From Marisa cornuarietis (lineage: Eukaryota > Mollusca > Gastropoda > Architaenioglossa > Ampullariidae): 64,000 nt of DNA. The notes under the pieces were generated by a model, which saw nothing but the letters and a program-made list of their open reading frames with translations, had not been told where the DNA came from and did not search any database. Position numbers and translations under genes: made by a program. Where the stretch lies: positions 535,752 to 599,751 of the forward strand of contig SMMW01000641.1 of the NCBI GenBank assembly GCA_004794655.1. The letters run 5' to 3'. Below are positions 23,795-35,319 of this stretch, one piece after another (position 1 is the stretch's first letter; each line of letters opens with the position of its first letter).

Positions 23795-26260
23795 ATGAAG
23801 TGCATGGTAGCATTGTCTCTCTTCGTTGGAGTGGCGTCCTCTTTTACCATTCAGAATGTCTTTGAAAGATCAAAGGCTGAAATTCCAAGGCTTAAGGATG
23901 CAGCCAGTCGTATTATTAATTTGGCGGTGAATGGAGCAGCACAGAACCAGACCTACAACAGGTAGATTTTACTTATTTATAAATATAAAGGAAATTTAAA
24001 AGATTATATAAATTACATCAGTCATATGCTTCTCAATGGTCTGTGTTTTCTTGTGACAGCTTAAATATTTCCTTTTCATTTACTGGTGCAATAATTTACA
24101 GAAAATGAAACTGACGTTTGAGCTGCAGCTATTGTGTCACGTACATGTGCTATATCTGTAAACGGTCACGCTCATCGGTCATTTCGCCCCAAGACCATAC
24201 CACCCCAGTCATATCGCCCTACAGCCTGAGTCCCTGCTATATATGTCCATATCGTCCGAAGTAAGATCACATCGTCTCAACACCGAAAACCGAATCGTCC
24301 CATGCAGGCTCAAAAGACGAATCAATCACCAATGAGACAATTAGGCCTAACGTCTAATTCCCAGCAGAGCCATATATACATTTAATTCTTCGAACACCAA
24401 CAGCCATCTGTTTGAAACAGCAGAGTCAAATGATCAAATCACGGGTCAAATCGACTGGCCTCGTGTGTGAACGCCCAGGTACTACCGAACAAAGGGAGAC
24501 TCAAAGGAGAAGGAGAATAAGAGCACGAGCTGTATATCGATCGTGCGTTTTTCCTGTTGTTTTCAGTATACATAATAAAAAGAGAAACGATATTTATATG
24601 CAAATTTATGGATGTACACTGAAGCAATATATTGACTTAGGTCAGGAGAACGATATGGCCGGGCGATATGGTTTGGGTGGAAATGAAGAAATGACTGCTG
24701 GTCCCAATAACATAAACGTTGCACAGAAAGAGGTCCCTAGTATACATCCAGAATTGTACATTCACCTTGTGAAGACCTCAGTCAGCTGGAGAGCTATTAA
24801 CTAAGCCTGTGTACAAATATGACTTAAAGATTTTGACCCCTTTCTTTGCATGGTGATGTCTGTATAGGCATTTAGGCAAGAACAGCAGGCAATGTGAGGA
24901 AGCAGTAACTTGCACCGAGCTTTACCAAAGGGTTAACAACAGATTTTGCATCCCATCAGTTCTTTAAAAAAAAACTTTGTTAAAGGTGATAATATTACAT
25001 TAAAAAAAATTGATAAATGCTTACACTAATCTTGTGAACAGGTTGGCAAATTTCACTGACAAATTTGGGAGTCGTCTCACTGGATCTCAGAACTTGGAAA
25101 ATGCTATTGACTACATGGTGGATGCACTTCAAAAGGATGGTTTGAAAGCCTACACTGAGCCTGTAACAGTACCCCATTGGGTGAGAGGAAATGAGTCAGC
25201 AGAGCTTATAAGTCCTCGCTGGCATCCCATGGCCATTCTGGGTCTAGGCTATAGTATTGGAACTCCTCCTGAAGGCATCACAGCAGAAGCTCTTGTGGTG
25301 CGTAGTTTTGATGAGTTACATGAGCGTGCCAGTGAAGCTAAAGGAAAGATTGTTGTCTACGATGAGGATTTTGTAAGCTATGGAGTCACCGTGGATTACA
25401 GAAGTCGGGGTGCAGCTGAAGGAGCTAAAGTTGGGGCTGTGGCAACACTGATACGAAGTGTTACTGCTTTCTCCTTGTATTCACCACATACTGGGATGCA
25501 GGACTATGAGGATGGAGTGCCCAAAATTCCCACAGCCTGCATAACTGTTGAAGATGCTGAGATGCTGAGGCGTATGGCAGACCGTGGTGAGAAAATTGTA
25601 ATTAAGCTAGTGATGGGGGCAATGAACTATGAGCCTGTGCAGTCGCGCAACACCATAGCTGATCTTGTTGGCTGGAAATATCCTGATCAGATTGTATTGG
25701 TCAGTGGTCATCTCGACAGCTGGGATGTGGGTCAAGGAGCAATGGATGATGGAGGTGGGGCTTTTATTTCATGGCAAGCCTTGTCACTAGTTCGTCAGCT
25801 GGGTCTTCAGCCGAAGCGAACCATGCGTGCAGTCTTGTGGACTGGGGAAGAGTTTGGTCTGATAGGGGGTCAGAGCTACTGGGAGAAGCACAAAGATGAC
25901 ATTAAAAACTACGACCTTGTCATGGAGTCAGATGATGGGACTTTTATGCCCGGTGGAATCCGGTTTACAGGTAATGCAGAGGCCACCAAAATTATGCAGA
26001 ACATTGTGTCCACTCTGCTTTCAAGCATCAATGCTACTACAGTTGCATCCCCTGCAGAGGTGTCAGATATTCCATGGTGGATTCAAAATGGTGTGCCAGG
26101 AGGTAGTTTGCTGAATGATAATGAAATTTATTCTTTCTTCCATCATTCAAACGCTGACACAATGACAGTTGAGAATCCCCATTGGCTTGATCTGTGCTCT
26201 GCTGTCTGGGCTGTTACTGCATATGCTGTGGCAGATCTAGAAGACATGCTTCCTCGCTAA
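23795..26260 (+). CDS. CPQ: Carboxypeptidase Q (plasma glutamate carboxypeptidase), two coding exons
   Basis: Secreted or lysosomal di-zinc M28 peptidase that releases amino acids from small peptides. Exons are 23795-23961 and 25042-26260; the split codon reads Arg across the junction. I start at the Met at 23795, which opens a signal peptide (MKCMVALSLFVGVASS); Mets at 23738 and 23750 would put non-hydrophobic residues ahead of it. The product is 461 residues, close to the 472 of human CPQ. Zinc-site residues are intact: H279 in SGHLDSWD, D291 in GAMDDGGG, the Glu pair in LWTGEEFG, Asp in MESDDGTF and His in FFHHSNADTM. Other family blocks are IPTACITVEDAEML and SIGTPPEGITAE. Most of the protein is in one exon. 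A candidate polyadenylation signal (AATAAA) is at 26557. An acceptor at 23725 indicates an upstream 5' UTR exon. Confidence 0.95.
24178..24697. mobile_element. Foldback-like inverted-repeat element in CPQ intron 1
   Basis: The left side contains GTCATTTCGCCCC, CATACCACCCCAGTCATATC and GCCC words; the right side contains inverted forms (GGGCGATATGGTTTGGGTGG, GAAATGAC). The inverted ends are imperfect and built from variations of short words (ATATCGCCC, CATTTCGCC). The arrangement resembles the element at 44.6-45.4 kb, although the words differ. No coding capacity is seen. Confidence 0.5.
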
Positions 26261-26570
26261 GAGGATTTCATAAAATTACTCATACAAGCTTAGTGTGAAG
26301 TACTGCCGTATTTTGCTGAATGCAGCAGCATAATTTTTGTTGTTAGCATATTTGATACAATGTATTGTGTTCTTTCATTACATTCCTTCATGATGTAAGT
26401 ACTAATTATTACTAAACTAATAGTCTATGAATGAGTGGTAATTATGAAAATGTTGGAGGATTGTGAGGCTAAACTTGCATTTTTTTTGCATGGTCCATCC
26501 TTTTGGCTCTTCAAGACACAAACAAACTCTATTTCATTGACAGAGATGAAAGTGGCAATAAATGTAGATC

Positions 26571-26572
<2 letters not shown>

Positions 26573-26630
<58 letters not shown>
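26573..26630. repeat. (GT)n microsatellite
   Basis: About 29 GT dinucleotides, just after the candidate CPQ polyadenylation signal. Confidence 0.97.
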
Positions 26631-26635
<5 letters not shown>

Positions 26636-27148
26636 GAGAACTGTAAATCTTAACATCCACACTAATTGTCCTGATGCTAGCTAATTTTTGAAGGAGTACT
26701 TGTTAGGAAAAATTTTAGTCTATGTTTGACTCACAATTTTGCACCAGAGCTTTTTATTTTAATTTTATTCATTGTAATATGTTATTGGTGGCTCCAAATG
26801 CAAGTCAGCACAGAACATGTGTGTGTGTGTGTGTGTGTGCTACTCATTGTTTATGGATTGGCAGGAGAAGTTTTCCAATCATTTGCACTCAAGACCAGCT
26901 CACTAAGCACTATGGATGTACCTGTGTGGCAGTCTTATCTCTCAGGCCTGCGACAGTGACACGTTCTTTTTTCTCCCCTTGAGTTTTTTGTAGCAATTAT
27001 TCCAATAACTAAAACCAAATAGATGAAAACTTTCAATATCCCAGGGAAGACCACTACATCATACATGACATTGCATCCATCCAGTCTTGTAATGACACTC
27101 TGTGTCCCACGGTAATAACTGTCTCCCTTTCCTTCCCGGCGTTATAAT

Positions 27149-27445
27149 TTACACGAGAGGTTTGTCTGGCCAAAGATATTCTACGGTCTCTGGTATGATT
27201 CCGTCCGAGATACACAAACACCGTCTTCTAAGTTTAGAAAGATCACTCTCATCATCTAAATAAAATCCAGTGGAATAGCACTTTTGCACAAATATACGAC
27301 ACTGTACACGCCCCAACCCTTCTTGGTGAACTCGTTGAGAAAGCTGCATAAACAAGGTGCAGCCCATTCCTAGTACCCGGCCTTCATACAGGGTGTACGC
27401 AATGTCTTTGATTGTTTTACATAATTGGATGAGTGCAAATGAACC
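27149..27445 (-). other. Unassigned minus-strand open frame, possible terminal exon
   Basis: A stop-bounded frame of about 98 codons, with text such as TIKDIAYTLYEGRVLGMGC and ending VEYLWPDKPLV before a stop. It reads more like protein than the surrounding frames. Just upstream on the same strand, about 27590-27497, another short frame ends at a donor-like AG|GTAAGA, but the phases do not join simply. I do not recognise a family. It may be a decayed exon or chance. Confidence 0.25.
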
Positions 27446-28369
27446 GCATCACTTTCATAGCCTTACCTCAACATTTTTGAATGGAGTTCTACCTCTTACC
27501 TGATAACATAGTTATTATTAATGAAAGCCAGCTCCACGACACAATCACACCAATCATGGGGGAAGAACTTTCTTCTTTTCTCGCGAGTGTGTTACAAGGT
27601 CCACACAGTCCACTTCCTCACAACGGGTGCGACCCTGTCTCTCCAAAATTCATGGTGCCGGGTAGGCGATGCTATCACTAAATCAGCTTTGTTTTTTCTT
27701 CTTCACACAAAAACGTTCTTCCTTCTCCCTACTTTCTTCACCACTCTAGTGCTCCTCTCTTCTGGCAAAAGTCGTTGTCATCTCATTCATTTACATTTCA
27801 ACCATTAAACTGACGACATTCACGCGCATTTGTTCCAATACAGCTGCTGTTATTAATAATACATGTGATAGTCTGTCAAAGATTTTATACGATTGTTTTC
27901 AAAATAATTATATTACATTCAAATTCACGGCACGGAAAGACCTACATACAAGTCACAGTGTATGGCTATGGACACAAGAACTGCAGTAAAAGATGTTCTC
28001 AGCTAACTTACACTCCATCATTAACTGACCTAATGCTTTCAATTCTGAATAATGGGAGGCTGGGAACCAGGAAGACTTGCATACAAGTCCAATTGTATCC
28101 CCTTTCTCATGAATTTAAAAAGATTAAAAAATATTCATGTGTCAGTTTTTGTTTTTCCTGTGCGCATATGTCCATGTGCATGAGCATAAATATATATATA
28201 TATATAAGGCTTACATATGTTTTGCTCAAAGACATTTCGTTCTTGGGCATTGAATTAAAAATCTATCCTGCCATTGTGAGAGGAGTACACATCCCTTTCC
28301 AACACAATGGAACTTAATTTCCTTCATGTTTAGTAGTAAGCACTTGTAAATCACGGGTATTGCCGACTA

Positions 28370-28505
28370 CGCTGATTGGTGTGAGGAGTAATGCTCGTGG
28401 AACACACGTGTTGTTAGTGAACATTTGAAGGACTGGATGTTGGGTAGATTGCGAGTTTGCAAGGGAAGAGAGTTCCAGTGTTTTGCAGCACATAACAACA
28501 AATGT
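28370..28505 (-). mobile_element. LINE 3' fragment, decayed
   Basis: On the plus strand it matches the 23.16-23.29 kb fragment in order: GAGGAGTAATGCTCGTGGAA, TTGAAGGACT, AGAGAGTTCCAGTGTTTTGC and AGCACA. On the minus strand this is the C-terminal end of the same kind of reverse transcriptase. It has diverged and carries frame changes. Confidence 0.65.
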
Positions 28506-30481
28506 AAACAAAATATTGTCAGAAAGATGGCACTGGACATGGCCTCTTTAGTAATTATATCTATAAGGCTGATTGTCTTATTATACTTGTTCTATAAGTA
28601 TACAATAAATTTATTAAACAGTTGGTCAGATCTTTCTGCTGAGTTAATGTAAGTGTTGTAAGAGTTGTGCCATACCAAACACCATGGAAACACCACTATC
28701 CACAACAGAACAACCCCAATACTTCACACAAAAGTCTCAACCACCCAGCACATCCAGATATCTTGTTAGTGTGTGAACACACATTAAGGCCATCCTTTCC
28801 CCAGAAAATAGAGTTTTATTTCAAAGGATCAATGGAAAAAATTCATAAGAGTTAACTAAGAGAAAAGAATTATGAACAGTATAAAAGAAACTTTGACACC
28901 AATGATAATTGTTTAGTGAGCAACAAACTGAGGGCCTCAAGGTGTGGGATAGGTGGTCAACTATTGTGAATCATTCTACATTCAGAACAGCCTTGCCGTA
29001 AAGTTAAAAACATCAGAAGAAAATATTCCTGGTCATATAACTTAATACAAATATACGGGGCAAGGTCCCGCTTAATGGGTGTAGGGGCAGGGAAATGGCT
29101 CACTGTGATTACCAATTCTAGAACAACAGTAACAAGAAAAAAGCCCAAGCTTGGTACACGGACTTTTATTTAAGGCGCGCAACATGCTTCACAAAGTTCA
29201 AAGGTCACGTGCAGACGACATCACCAAGATGTCTTTTGGTTGCTGATGTGCAAGACACGGTAAGAGTTAATGTTAATTAGGTATTTCTTTAGTGAGACTT
29301 GGGGAGGATGAAGATTATACGTACTTGAGAAGAAATGAGAAATTGTGAAAACACAAACTTCCCACAGAACAAGTTCTTCTCTCCTCGTTGAGGGCAGATG
29401 TGAACATTTTAAAATGCACCGAAAAAGTCGCGATTTGCAACAGTCTGGGTTAGATATGAGCTGTGACACTAAGTGTTTATAGCAAAAGGAGGGAACACAC
29501 TATGAACTTGATACCAAGAAACATAAAGGCTGATTCATAAACAGCTGATCAACTTGCAAAGAGGTATACCTGCTGCTGTTAGTAGTTGACAAGAATACGA
29601 AACATCTTGCGCCACAAAAACTGAAGATTGCTGTACTTAGGACATTTAAGAAATAAAAAGGCATGATTATCAGCCTGCAAAAAAAGGATTTCAAACACGC
29701 GTGAGTGCGTGTGTGTGATTTGTCCGTGCGCGTGTGCCTGCCTATATAAAGACTTGTATGTGCAACAAGACATCGAAGGTATGGCGCATGATAAGTGACT
29801 GAGTTATTAATGCCTCAAAAAATATGTCAACAAAATTATCTGTTGAAACAGGCTTAAAAAAAGATTATCAGTCCTGTATCTCATCAAAAAAGTAAATATT
29901 AACCTTCAAAGCGAAATCTTTCTCTCACACTAATAGCTTTTTCAAATAAAACAACATCTGTGTAAACAAAGTGATTAGTCACAGACATTTTGAAGTGATT
30001 CTTATTCACACACACTTACACACAGAAAATACGAGTGTTTGTGCAATTAGCGAAATGTAACTTTGTTTGAAACTTGAATAATGAAATAGTCCACAAAGTA
30101 AATTAAATTGCAGTCTCGTAATCAAATATGTTGAGGTTTTTAAATAGGTTGATTTCTCAAAGCTGCAACCATTTTCAAGCATAAAATCATTGTTCTAGAG
30201 AAAAAAGTAAAAAAAGGGAAATAAAATAAAACAAAATCCGAATATTATATTTACCACAGGAACATTAATGACGATGGGGTGTTTGAGCGGCTGAAGAATC
30301 CAAGTCATTGGCATTTCAGAACCAGAACCGTTTATTTTTATTTGCAATGTGTGGTGTAGTGTTTATCTTCTGCGCTGAGAGGGTTGAAGTCTTGAGGAAG
30401 TTTACACGAGCACAACAAAGATAATACTCTTATGATGCATTCTGTATTTAAGGAGAACAGTTTGGGCGTTTTTCTGTAAGT
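28506..30481. other. Non-coding stretch before the receptor cluster
   Basis: AT-rich DNA with short random open frames. I see no exon, repeat family or known motif. Confidence 0.45.
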
Positions 30482-30559
30482 TTGCAACATTTGCACAGAG
30501 TTTGTGTTCCTGAAAGAGGTGTGGTCACTGATACCAGCCAGACAGGTAGACTGGTCATT

Positions 30560-33500
30560 ATGTCCACATCATGGACAGAAGTTCCACCATTCACTAGTTC
30601 CGAGCAAAATGTCTGGAACATGAAGAAGCAGGAGTTATACACTAGCCCGTGTCTGGTGGTACAACACACTGCTGAAGAGACATTGAGTAGTCAGGACAAC
30701 ATCCAATACAAACAGGTGAGAACAAGCTGCTGGTATGGCTAGTACAGCAGCAGTCATTCTTTGTCCTGTAAATCATTTGTTTCCGATGGCTTCTGTTTGC
30801 AGGATCAATGGCTTTCATGAATTTTCTTATAAGCTACGTGTCTATGGGGTTGTGTTTGTGTGACTGCGTACTTGTAAGTGGAAGCACAATTGTATAAATA
30901 TAAGAAAAAGCTAAAGAAAGTTGCTAGAGTCATGTAGACATATTCACTTGTGTCCACATACAGCAGTCACACACTGCACTTAATACTCACCCTGCACAGA
31001 ATGTTTAATCTGTCGAATGACTGCTAATATTAGACATTGTCAGGTAATTGATTTACACAGCATAGTCTTGTCCTGTGTGTAGCAATACAAGAAGTGGCAG
31101 TGATTTACACAACACAGTCTTGTCCTGTGTGTAGCAATACAAGAAGTGGCAGTGATTTACACAACACAGTCTTGTCCTGTGTGTAGCAATACAAGACATG
31201 GCAGTGATTTACACAACACAGTCTTGTCCTGTGTGTAGCAATACAAGACATGGCAGTGATTTACACAACACAGTCTTGTCCTGTGTGTAGCAATACAAGA
31301 CATGGCAGTGGAAAAGAACGGGGCAGGTGCGGTGATGGAAGCTATAGTAGTGATAGTGATTGTGGTGGTGGTAATATACTGCTAGGGTAACCTCTGAAGC
31401 TAATGATGTGCAGGCCGACCACTGGATAACTATCATTTGTTGCGGAGCGATCATCCCACTGCTCACCATCATCGGTCTCCCTGGCAACGTGCTCAGCGCC
31501 GCCGTCTTCTACAGACAGGGCCTCAGGGAGAGAATCAACCTCTGTCTCTTCGCCCTGGCCATCGTCGACCTCCTCGTTGTCCTCGTATATTTCCTAGGTA
31601 GCTGTGAACACTTCTACAGGGAGGTAATTGGACCCTCTTGGGTAGTCCTGCCATACGTAACAAGTGAGTTTTGCTTCTTAAAGTTCACTTGCCTGAGAAT
31701 TCAAGGGTTCTCCTGCAGTTTAATACTTTCACACTTTCAAATAATGGTTGAAAAAAAGATTTTGAAACAGTTATTTTCTAACGCTTTTATAGAATACTTT
31801 TTCGTTTATTTTACTTTCAAAAGGCATAAACGGTTCTGTGTGGGCGTCCCATTTCCTGTCGGCTGTGATCGCCAGTGAGCGGTGTTTCTGTGTCGTCAGT
31901 CCCTTCCACGCCAAGAGGCTGCTCAAGACCTCCACCATGGCCGCCGTCATTGTCGTCGGTTGTACTCTGTTGACTGGAGGCATGTGCGCTATCGTGGCAC
32001 CCAAGCATATAACGATGTGTAAATTTGATCCCCTTACGAATGTCACGGAAGAGATCGTCTATGTAACAACGTAAGTTCCTCCTCTTCCTCATCATCACTA
32101 GCTTTGACTTGGCCGCATCACCTAGAACCACCTAGCGATAATACCACCATCTTTCTCGTTTCACTGCCATTTGATGGGATGAGCTGATCATAGGGGGGAG
32201 TAGAGAAAAATACTGAAAACATCGGAGAGACTCGATACCCTGTCGAGGGCCAGCTGATGCTTTGAATCATTTCTCTTCTGCTGCTGTTGAAGAGGACGGT
32301 CTTGTCATGCTGATGCTTTATGAGTAAAGAGTTGCACTGAGATTTTACCTCATCGTGGCTGCTCACATTACTGCTTGACGCATGCGCGCGCGCGCACACA
32401 CACACACACACACCGCAACATACTTTATGTAGTCTGTAGAAGAAAGAACTCTGGTGTTGTCTGCATTTCTCAGCTATTATTTTGAGGCTGTGGTAGTCGT
32501 TTCTCATGCTTCCTCTCGCAAATACAGCAGACGCACAATTTACACACTCGCAGCTCGGGGAGGTAGTGACGAAAACTAACAATTATAATGGAACACTTTT
32601 AAGGCTCCGTAAGTAGAATGGGGATCGTTTGGAGGGCAATTCTGGTATCAGCAGTCGCGGTTATTTCAGCTCCAATAACATATATTGAAGTTGTTGCCAT
32701 TAAACCATTAGCTACTTTAATCACTTGCGGAGGGATGTTCAAGTGTAAGGCTACCTTCTCAGCGCGGTAGTCGCATGTAGCTGGAGCGGGTGAGACATGC
32801 CACCACAGGGCAAAGATCCTAGATCCAACCGGCAATGGTTCAAAAGTGTAAGACCTGGGTATCTACACCGCAAACTTCAACTACTTAGAAGACAGTCAGA
32901 GCGACAAAGGATGAAACTACCCCTCAGGGTAGAGTGCGTGGTAAACGCTCGAAGACCGGCTATGTCACAGCTATTCCATCACCAGGAGAAAATGGCGCCA
33001 CAGACTTGTGGATGAAACTGGGAAGACGCAGGCTTAGAAAGACAACCGTGACAGAAAACAGAAACCTGAACTCTTACAGGGAGGTAATCGAGTCTTCTTG
33101 AGTGTGAAGATGTCATTCCTTGCTCTCTTCTAAACTAAAAATACTAAGTGTTCTTATAGCTGCCTCCAAGTTAATATGCCTAAAACTTGTCATTTAATCT
33201 GTTCATATTTTGTTTTTCATAATCAGATATTACCTGACGAACAAAACTGTCATCGACATCTTTGACATTTTCCTCTACGCCACTGCGCTGCCGGGGATCT
33301 TCCTATCCGTCATCCTCGTCACCACTGTCATCACCTCCATCAAGCTGCGAGAAGCTCTCGCCTGGCGTCAGTCAATGATCTCCAAAACGATAACAGCAAC
33401 GTCGACGTCATCCTCTGACGACGAAGGTGACCTCAAGATGTCCCGCAAGGAAGCGAGTGTGACCCGGATGCTGATGGCCACGTCTGTCTTATTCATTGTG

Positions 33501-33749
33501 TGTATCACACCAAACTTCATCCTGCAGGTCACCACACTGGTGATGCCAGACTTCAGCTTCACTGGAAGCTACAACAATCTTATAGCGGCATCCTGGAGAG
33601 TTGTATCCTGCTTCTGGATGATGAATTCGTCTTTGCCCTTTTTTGTGTATTTCAAAATGGGGTCAAAGTTTAGGGAGTTGGTTAAGAATGTGCTAAGCAA
33701 TCAAAGAGGCTTTATTGAAAGGACCTCTCAGTATTCTTTCAAAAAGTAA
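30560..33749 (+). CDS. Receptor copy A: chemosensory-type class A GPCR, intact
   Basis: Seven-helix receptor in the plasma membrane, probably chemosensory. Exons are 30560-30715, 31414-31663, 31824-32070 and 33227-33749, phases 0, 1 and 2, giving 391 residues. The extracellular N-terminus has a family motif TSWTEV...CLVVQHT. TM1 carries GLPGN (N77 = 1.50) and TM2 has LAIVD (D104 = 2.50). The first intracellular loop is YRQGLRERINLC. The TM3 end reads ASERCF (E154-R155-C156) in place of DRY. TM6 has VCITPNF, and TM7 has NSSLPFFVYF in place of NPxxY. I chose the Met at 30560 because copy B starts at the matching place; an in-frame Met at 30482 would add 26 residues. Gastropod chemoreceptor families described from Aplysia share the GLPGN and loop pattern (from memory). 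Ligand unknown. Introns hold a 52-bp repeat and an 18S rRNA fragment. Confidence 0.88.
31041..31311. repeat. 52-bp tandem repeat in intron 1 of copy A
   Basis: About five units of 52 bp, each with TGATTTACACAACACAGTC, TTGTCCTGTGTGTAGCAA and TACAAGA. Starts are near 31046, 31098, 31150, 31202 and 31254. The first unit is more diverged, and units 3-5 share ACATGG where units 1-2 have AAGTGG. Confidence 0.92.
32489..32517 (-). pseudogene. Short inverted 18S rRNA fragment
   Basis: Read on the minus strand this is GAGAGGAAGCATGAGAAACG followed by ACTACCAC, which matches the conserved 18S segment GAGAGGGAGCATGAGAAACG/GCTACCAC with two changes. It directly precedes, in opposite orientation, the next part of the 18S gene in plus orientation. 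Confidence 0.8.
32522..32722 (+). pseudogene. Diverged 18S rRNA gene fragment in intron 3 of copy A
   Basis: The order of conserved small-subunit rRNA words is kept: GGGGAGGTAGTGACGAAAA, then GGGATCGTTTGGAGGGCAA, then TCTGGTATCAGCAGTCGCGG, then TTTCAGCTCCAATAACATAT and GAAGTTGTTGCCATTAAA. These match eukaryotic 18S text (GTCTGGTGCCAGCAGCCGCGG, TTCCAGCTCCAATAGCGTAT, AAAGTTGCTGCAGTTAAA) with scattered substitutions, mostly transitions. About 200 bp, clearly not functional. It lies between exons 3 and 4 of receptor copy A, on the sense strand. Confidence 0.85.
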
Positions 33750-33802
33750 CAGACTGGTCAATACCATGTAAAACGAAATACGCTTGAAATCGATATCGTA
33801 AC

Positions 33803-33805
<3 letters not shown>

Positions 33806-33854
<49 letters not shown>
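33806..33854. repeat. (TAA)n microsatellite after copy A stop
   Basis: About 16 trinucleotide units, 57 bp after the copy A stop codon. Confidence 0.95.
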
Positions 33855-33855
<1 letters not shown>

Positions 33856-34980
33856 TCAAAATGTTGTGAAGTTTATGTGTTCGGAAGAAATTTCAACTTA
33901 TAATTCCTGACTTAATGGACGAAACACTATGACGGCCTCCAAGTCTCACCTTGAAGCTGCATTTTATGTTTTTTTATAAGAAAATGATTCTTCTACAACA
34001 TGTAATACGAAAAGTATTAGGTGCATCAATATACATTACTCAAGTGCAGTTTGTCTTTTGACTTGCCCTGCCCTATAAAAGGGGTTCTTGCCCTAATGAC
34101 ACACTTCAAGTGACCCCTACTGAGTTTAATTTGGAAAATTTTTTAAACTGTGCTGAACGAGTTTAAGCTGGATGAAAATGTTGTGTTGGAGAATACTTTC
34201 CACAGTCTCCTGAACAGGTTTAATAAAAAAAGAAAAAAGATTTGCTACAGACAGTCAGCAGTCTGATAAAAAAAAGATGCAATAGTTGTAATGAAAGATT
34301 GATGATCACGAAGTCGACATCGTCTTCCTTAAAACGGCCTGTTTATTCTTCCCTGAAAATTCTGCGGGTGGCCTTACATAAAAGAACAACAACAGCAAAA
34401 AGGTGACACCGATCTTTCTCTACATCATCATCTTCTTTGTGGAATTTGAATCTGGGAAGCTAGCTGTCTTTCTTTTTCAGCGCCTTGAACCATTAACGGT
34501 AATGCGCCATATCATCTCCTCAGCTTAACCGGCATTTTTTTCTAATAAATCTGTGGTTTTCGTATAAATTTATATGGCTGGTGGCATTATTTAATGAGAC
34601 AGATCTCTCTTTTTTAAGGACTAGAAATGACATCTGGGACACCAAAGTTTAGGCCGACTGTAATTCTGACATGCCTGTTTAGATACATCAGTTGGTATTT
34701 CAGACTTGAATCCTAAGACATTTTTATTTTCTGTTGTATAGGAGATGGGGAGAGGAGCTTGTGTTAATCACTAAAAACTATTGTTTAAAAGTTCTTGCTG
34801 TGTTAAGTTATTAAACAGTGAAGTCTGAAATATCTCTCATCGAAGATACGTAGTAGTTGTAACTAATGTGTGAACAGAAACTTTATTGTATCTAAACTTC
34901 GTCCTTATAAAACAAATAGACAAATACACGTGCATGCGGGTTAAAATTAATTCCAGAAGAAAGAGTATTTTCCCCGACCA
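33855..34980. other. Non-coding stretch after receptor copy A
   Basis: Probably includes copy A 3' UTR. A TATA-like word (TATAAAAGGGG) lies at 34074-34084 with no gene following that I can recognise. No other feature is seen. Confidence 0.4.
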
Positions 34981-34984
34981 TGTC

Positions 34985-35290
34985 AGTCAATGTCCTCAAC
35001 GTGTGTAGACACGTGAAGAGTAACATCCTACAGCAACATGGCGCCGGGGTCCACAATCGTGTCCAGCCGCAGTTCCTACATACAGCTCGGGAGTTGCAGA
35101 TGGGGGATAGGCTGTTGAAAGCACGTGTGGCCTTGTTGATGAGGCTTTTGATGTCGTTGTTCACTCCACCGTCGTTGTTGACGATGCTCCCCAGGATGCT
35201 CGCTCCTTGAAGATGGATTGGGAATTCTTACTTATTGCTGATTCTCATCAGTTCGGTCTTCTTTCTGCTGACTTTTAGGCCAGTCTTCTC
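34985..35290 (-). mobile_element. LINE reverse-transcriptase fragment, decayed
   Basis: The minus strand reads KTGLKVSRKKTELMRIS, then a stop, then ILGSIVNNDGGVNNDIKSLI and NKATRAFNSLSPI. This is the pattern found just after the RT active site in many LINE proteins (usual form KTGLKIS..KTK..., YLGS.V..DGG...DI..RI.KA..AF..L). It differs from the full element at 50 kb. Internal stops show it is dead. Confidence 0.7.
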
Positions 35291-35319
35291 CGCCTACTCG
35301 GTTTGGTTTGTGCATTCTG

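Larger units (their letters stand above)
26261..28369. other. 3' region of CPQ and following non-coding stretch
   Basis: 26261 to about 26580 is probably CPQ 3' UTR. A long (GT)n tract follows at 26573-26630 and a short one at 26818-26838. A minus-strand open frame at 27149-27445 is listed separately. Nothing else is assigned. Confidence 0.45.

Noticed and set aside
24412..24804. 130-codon frame within CPQ intron 1
   Set aside because: Overlaps the foldback-like element and shows no family pattern; CPQ splices over it cleanly.
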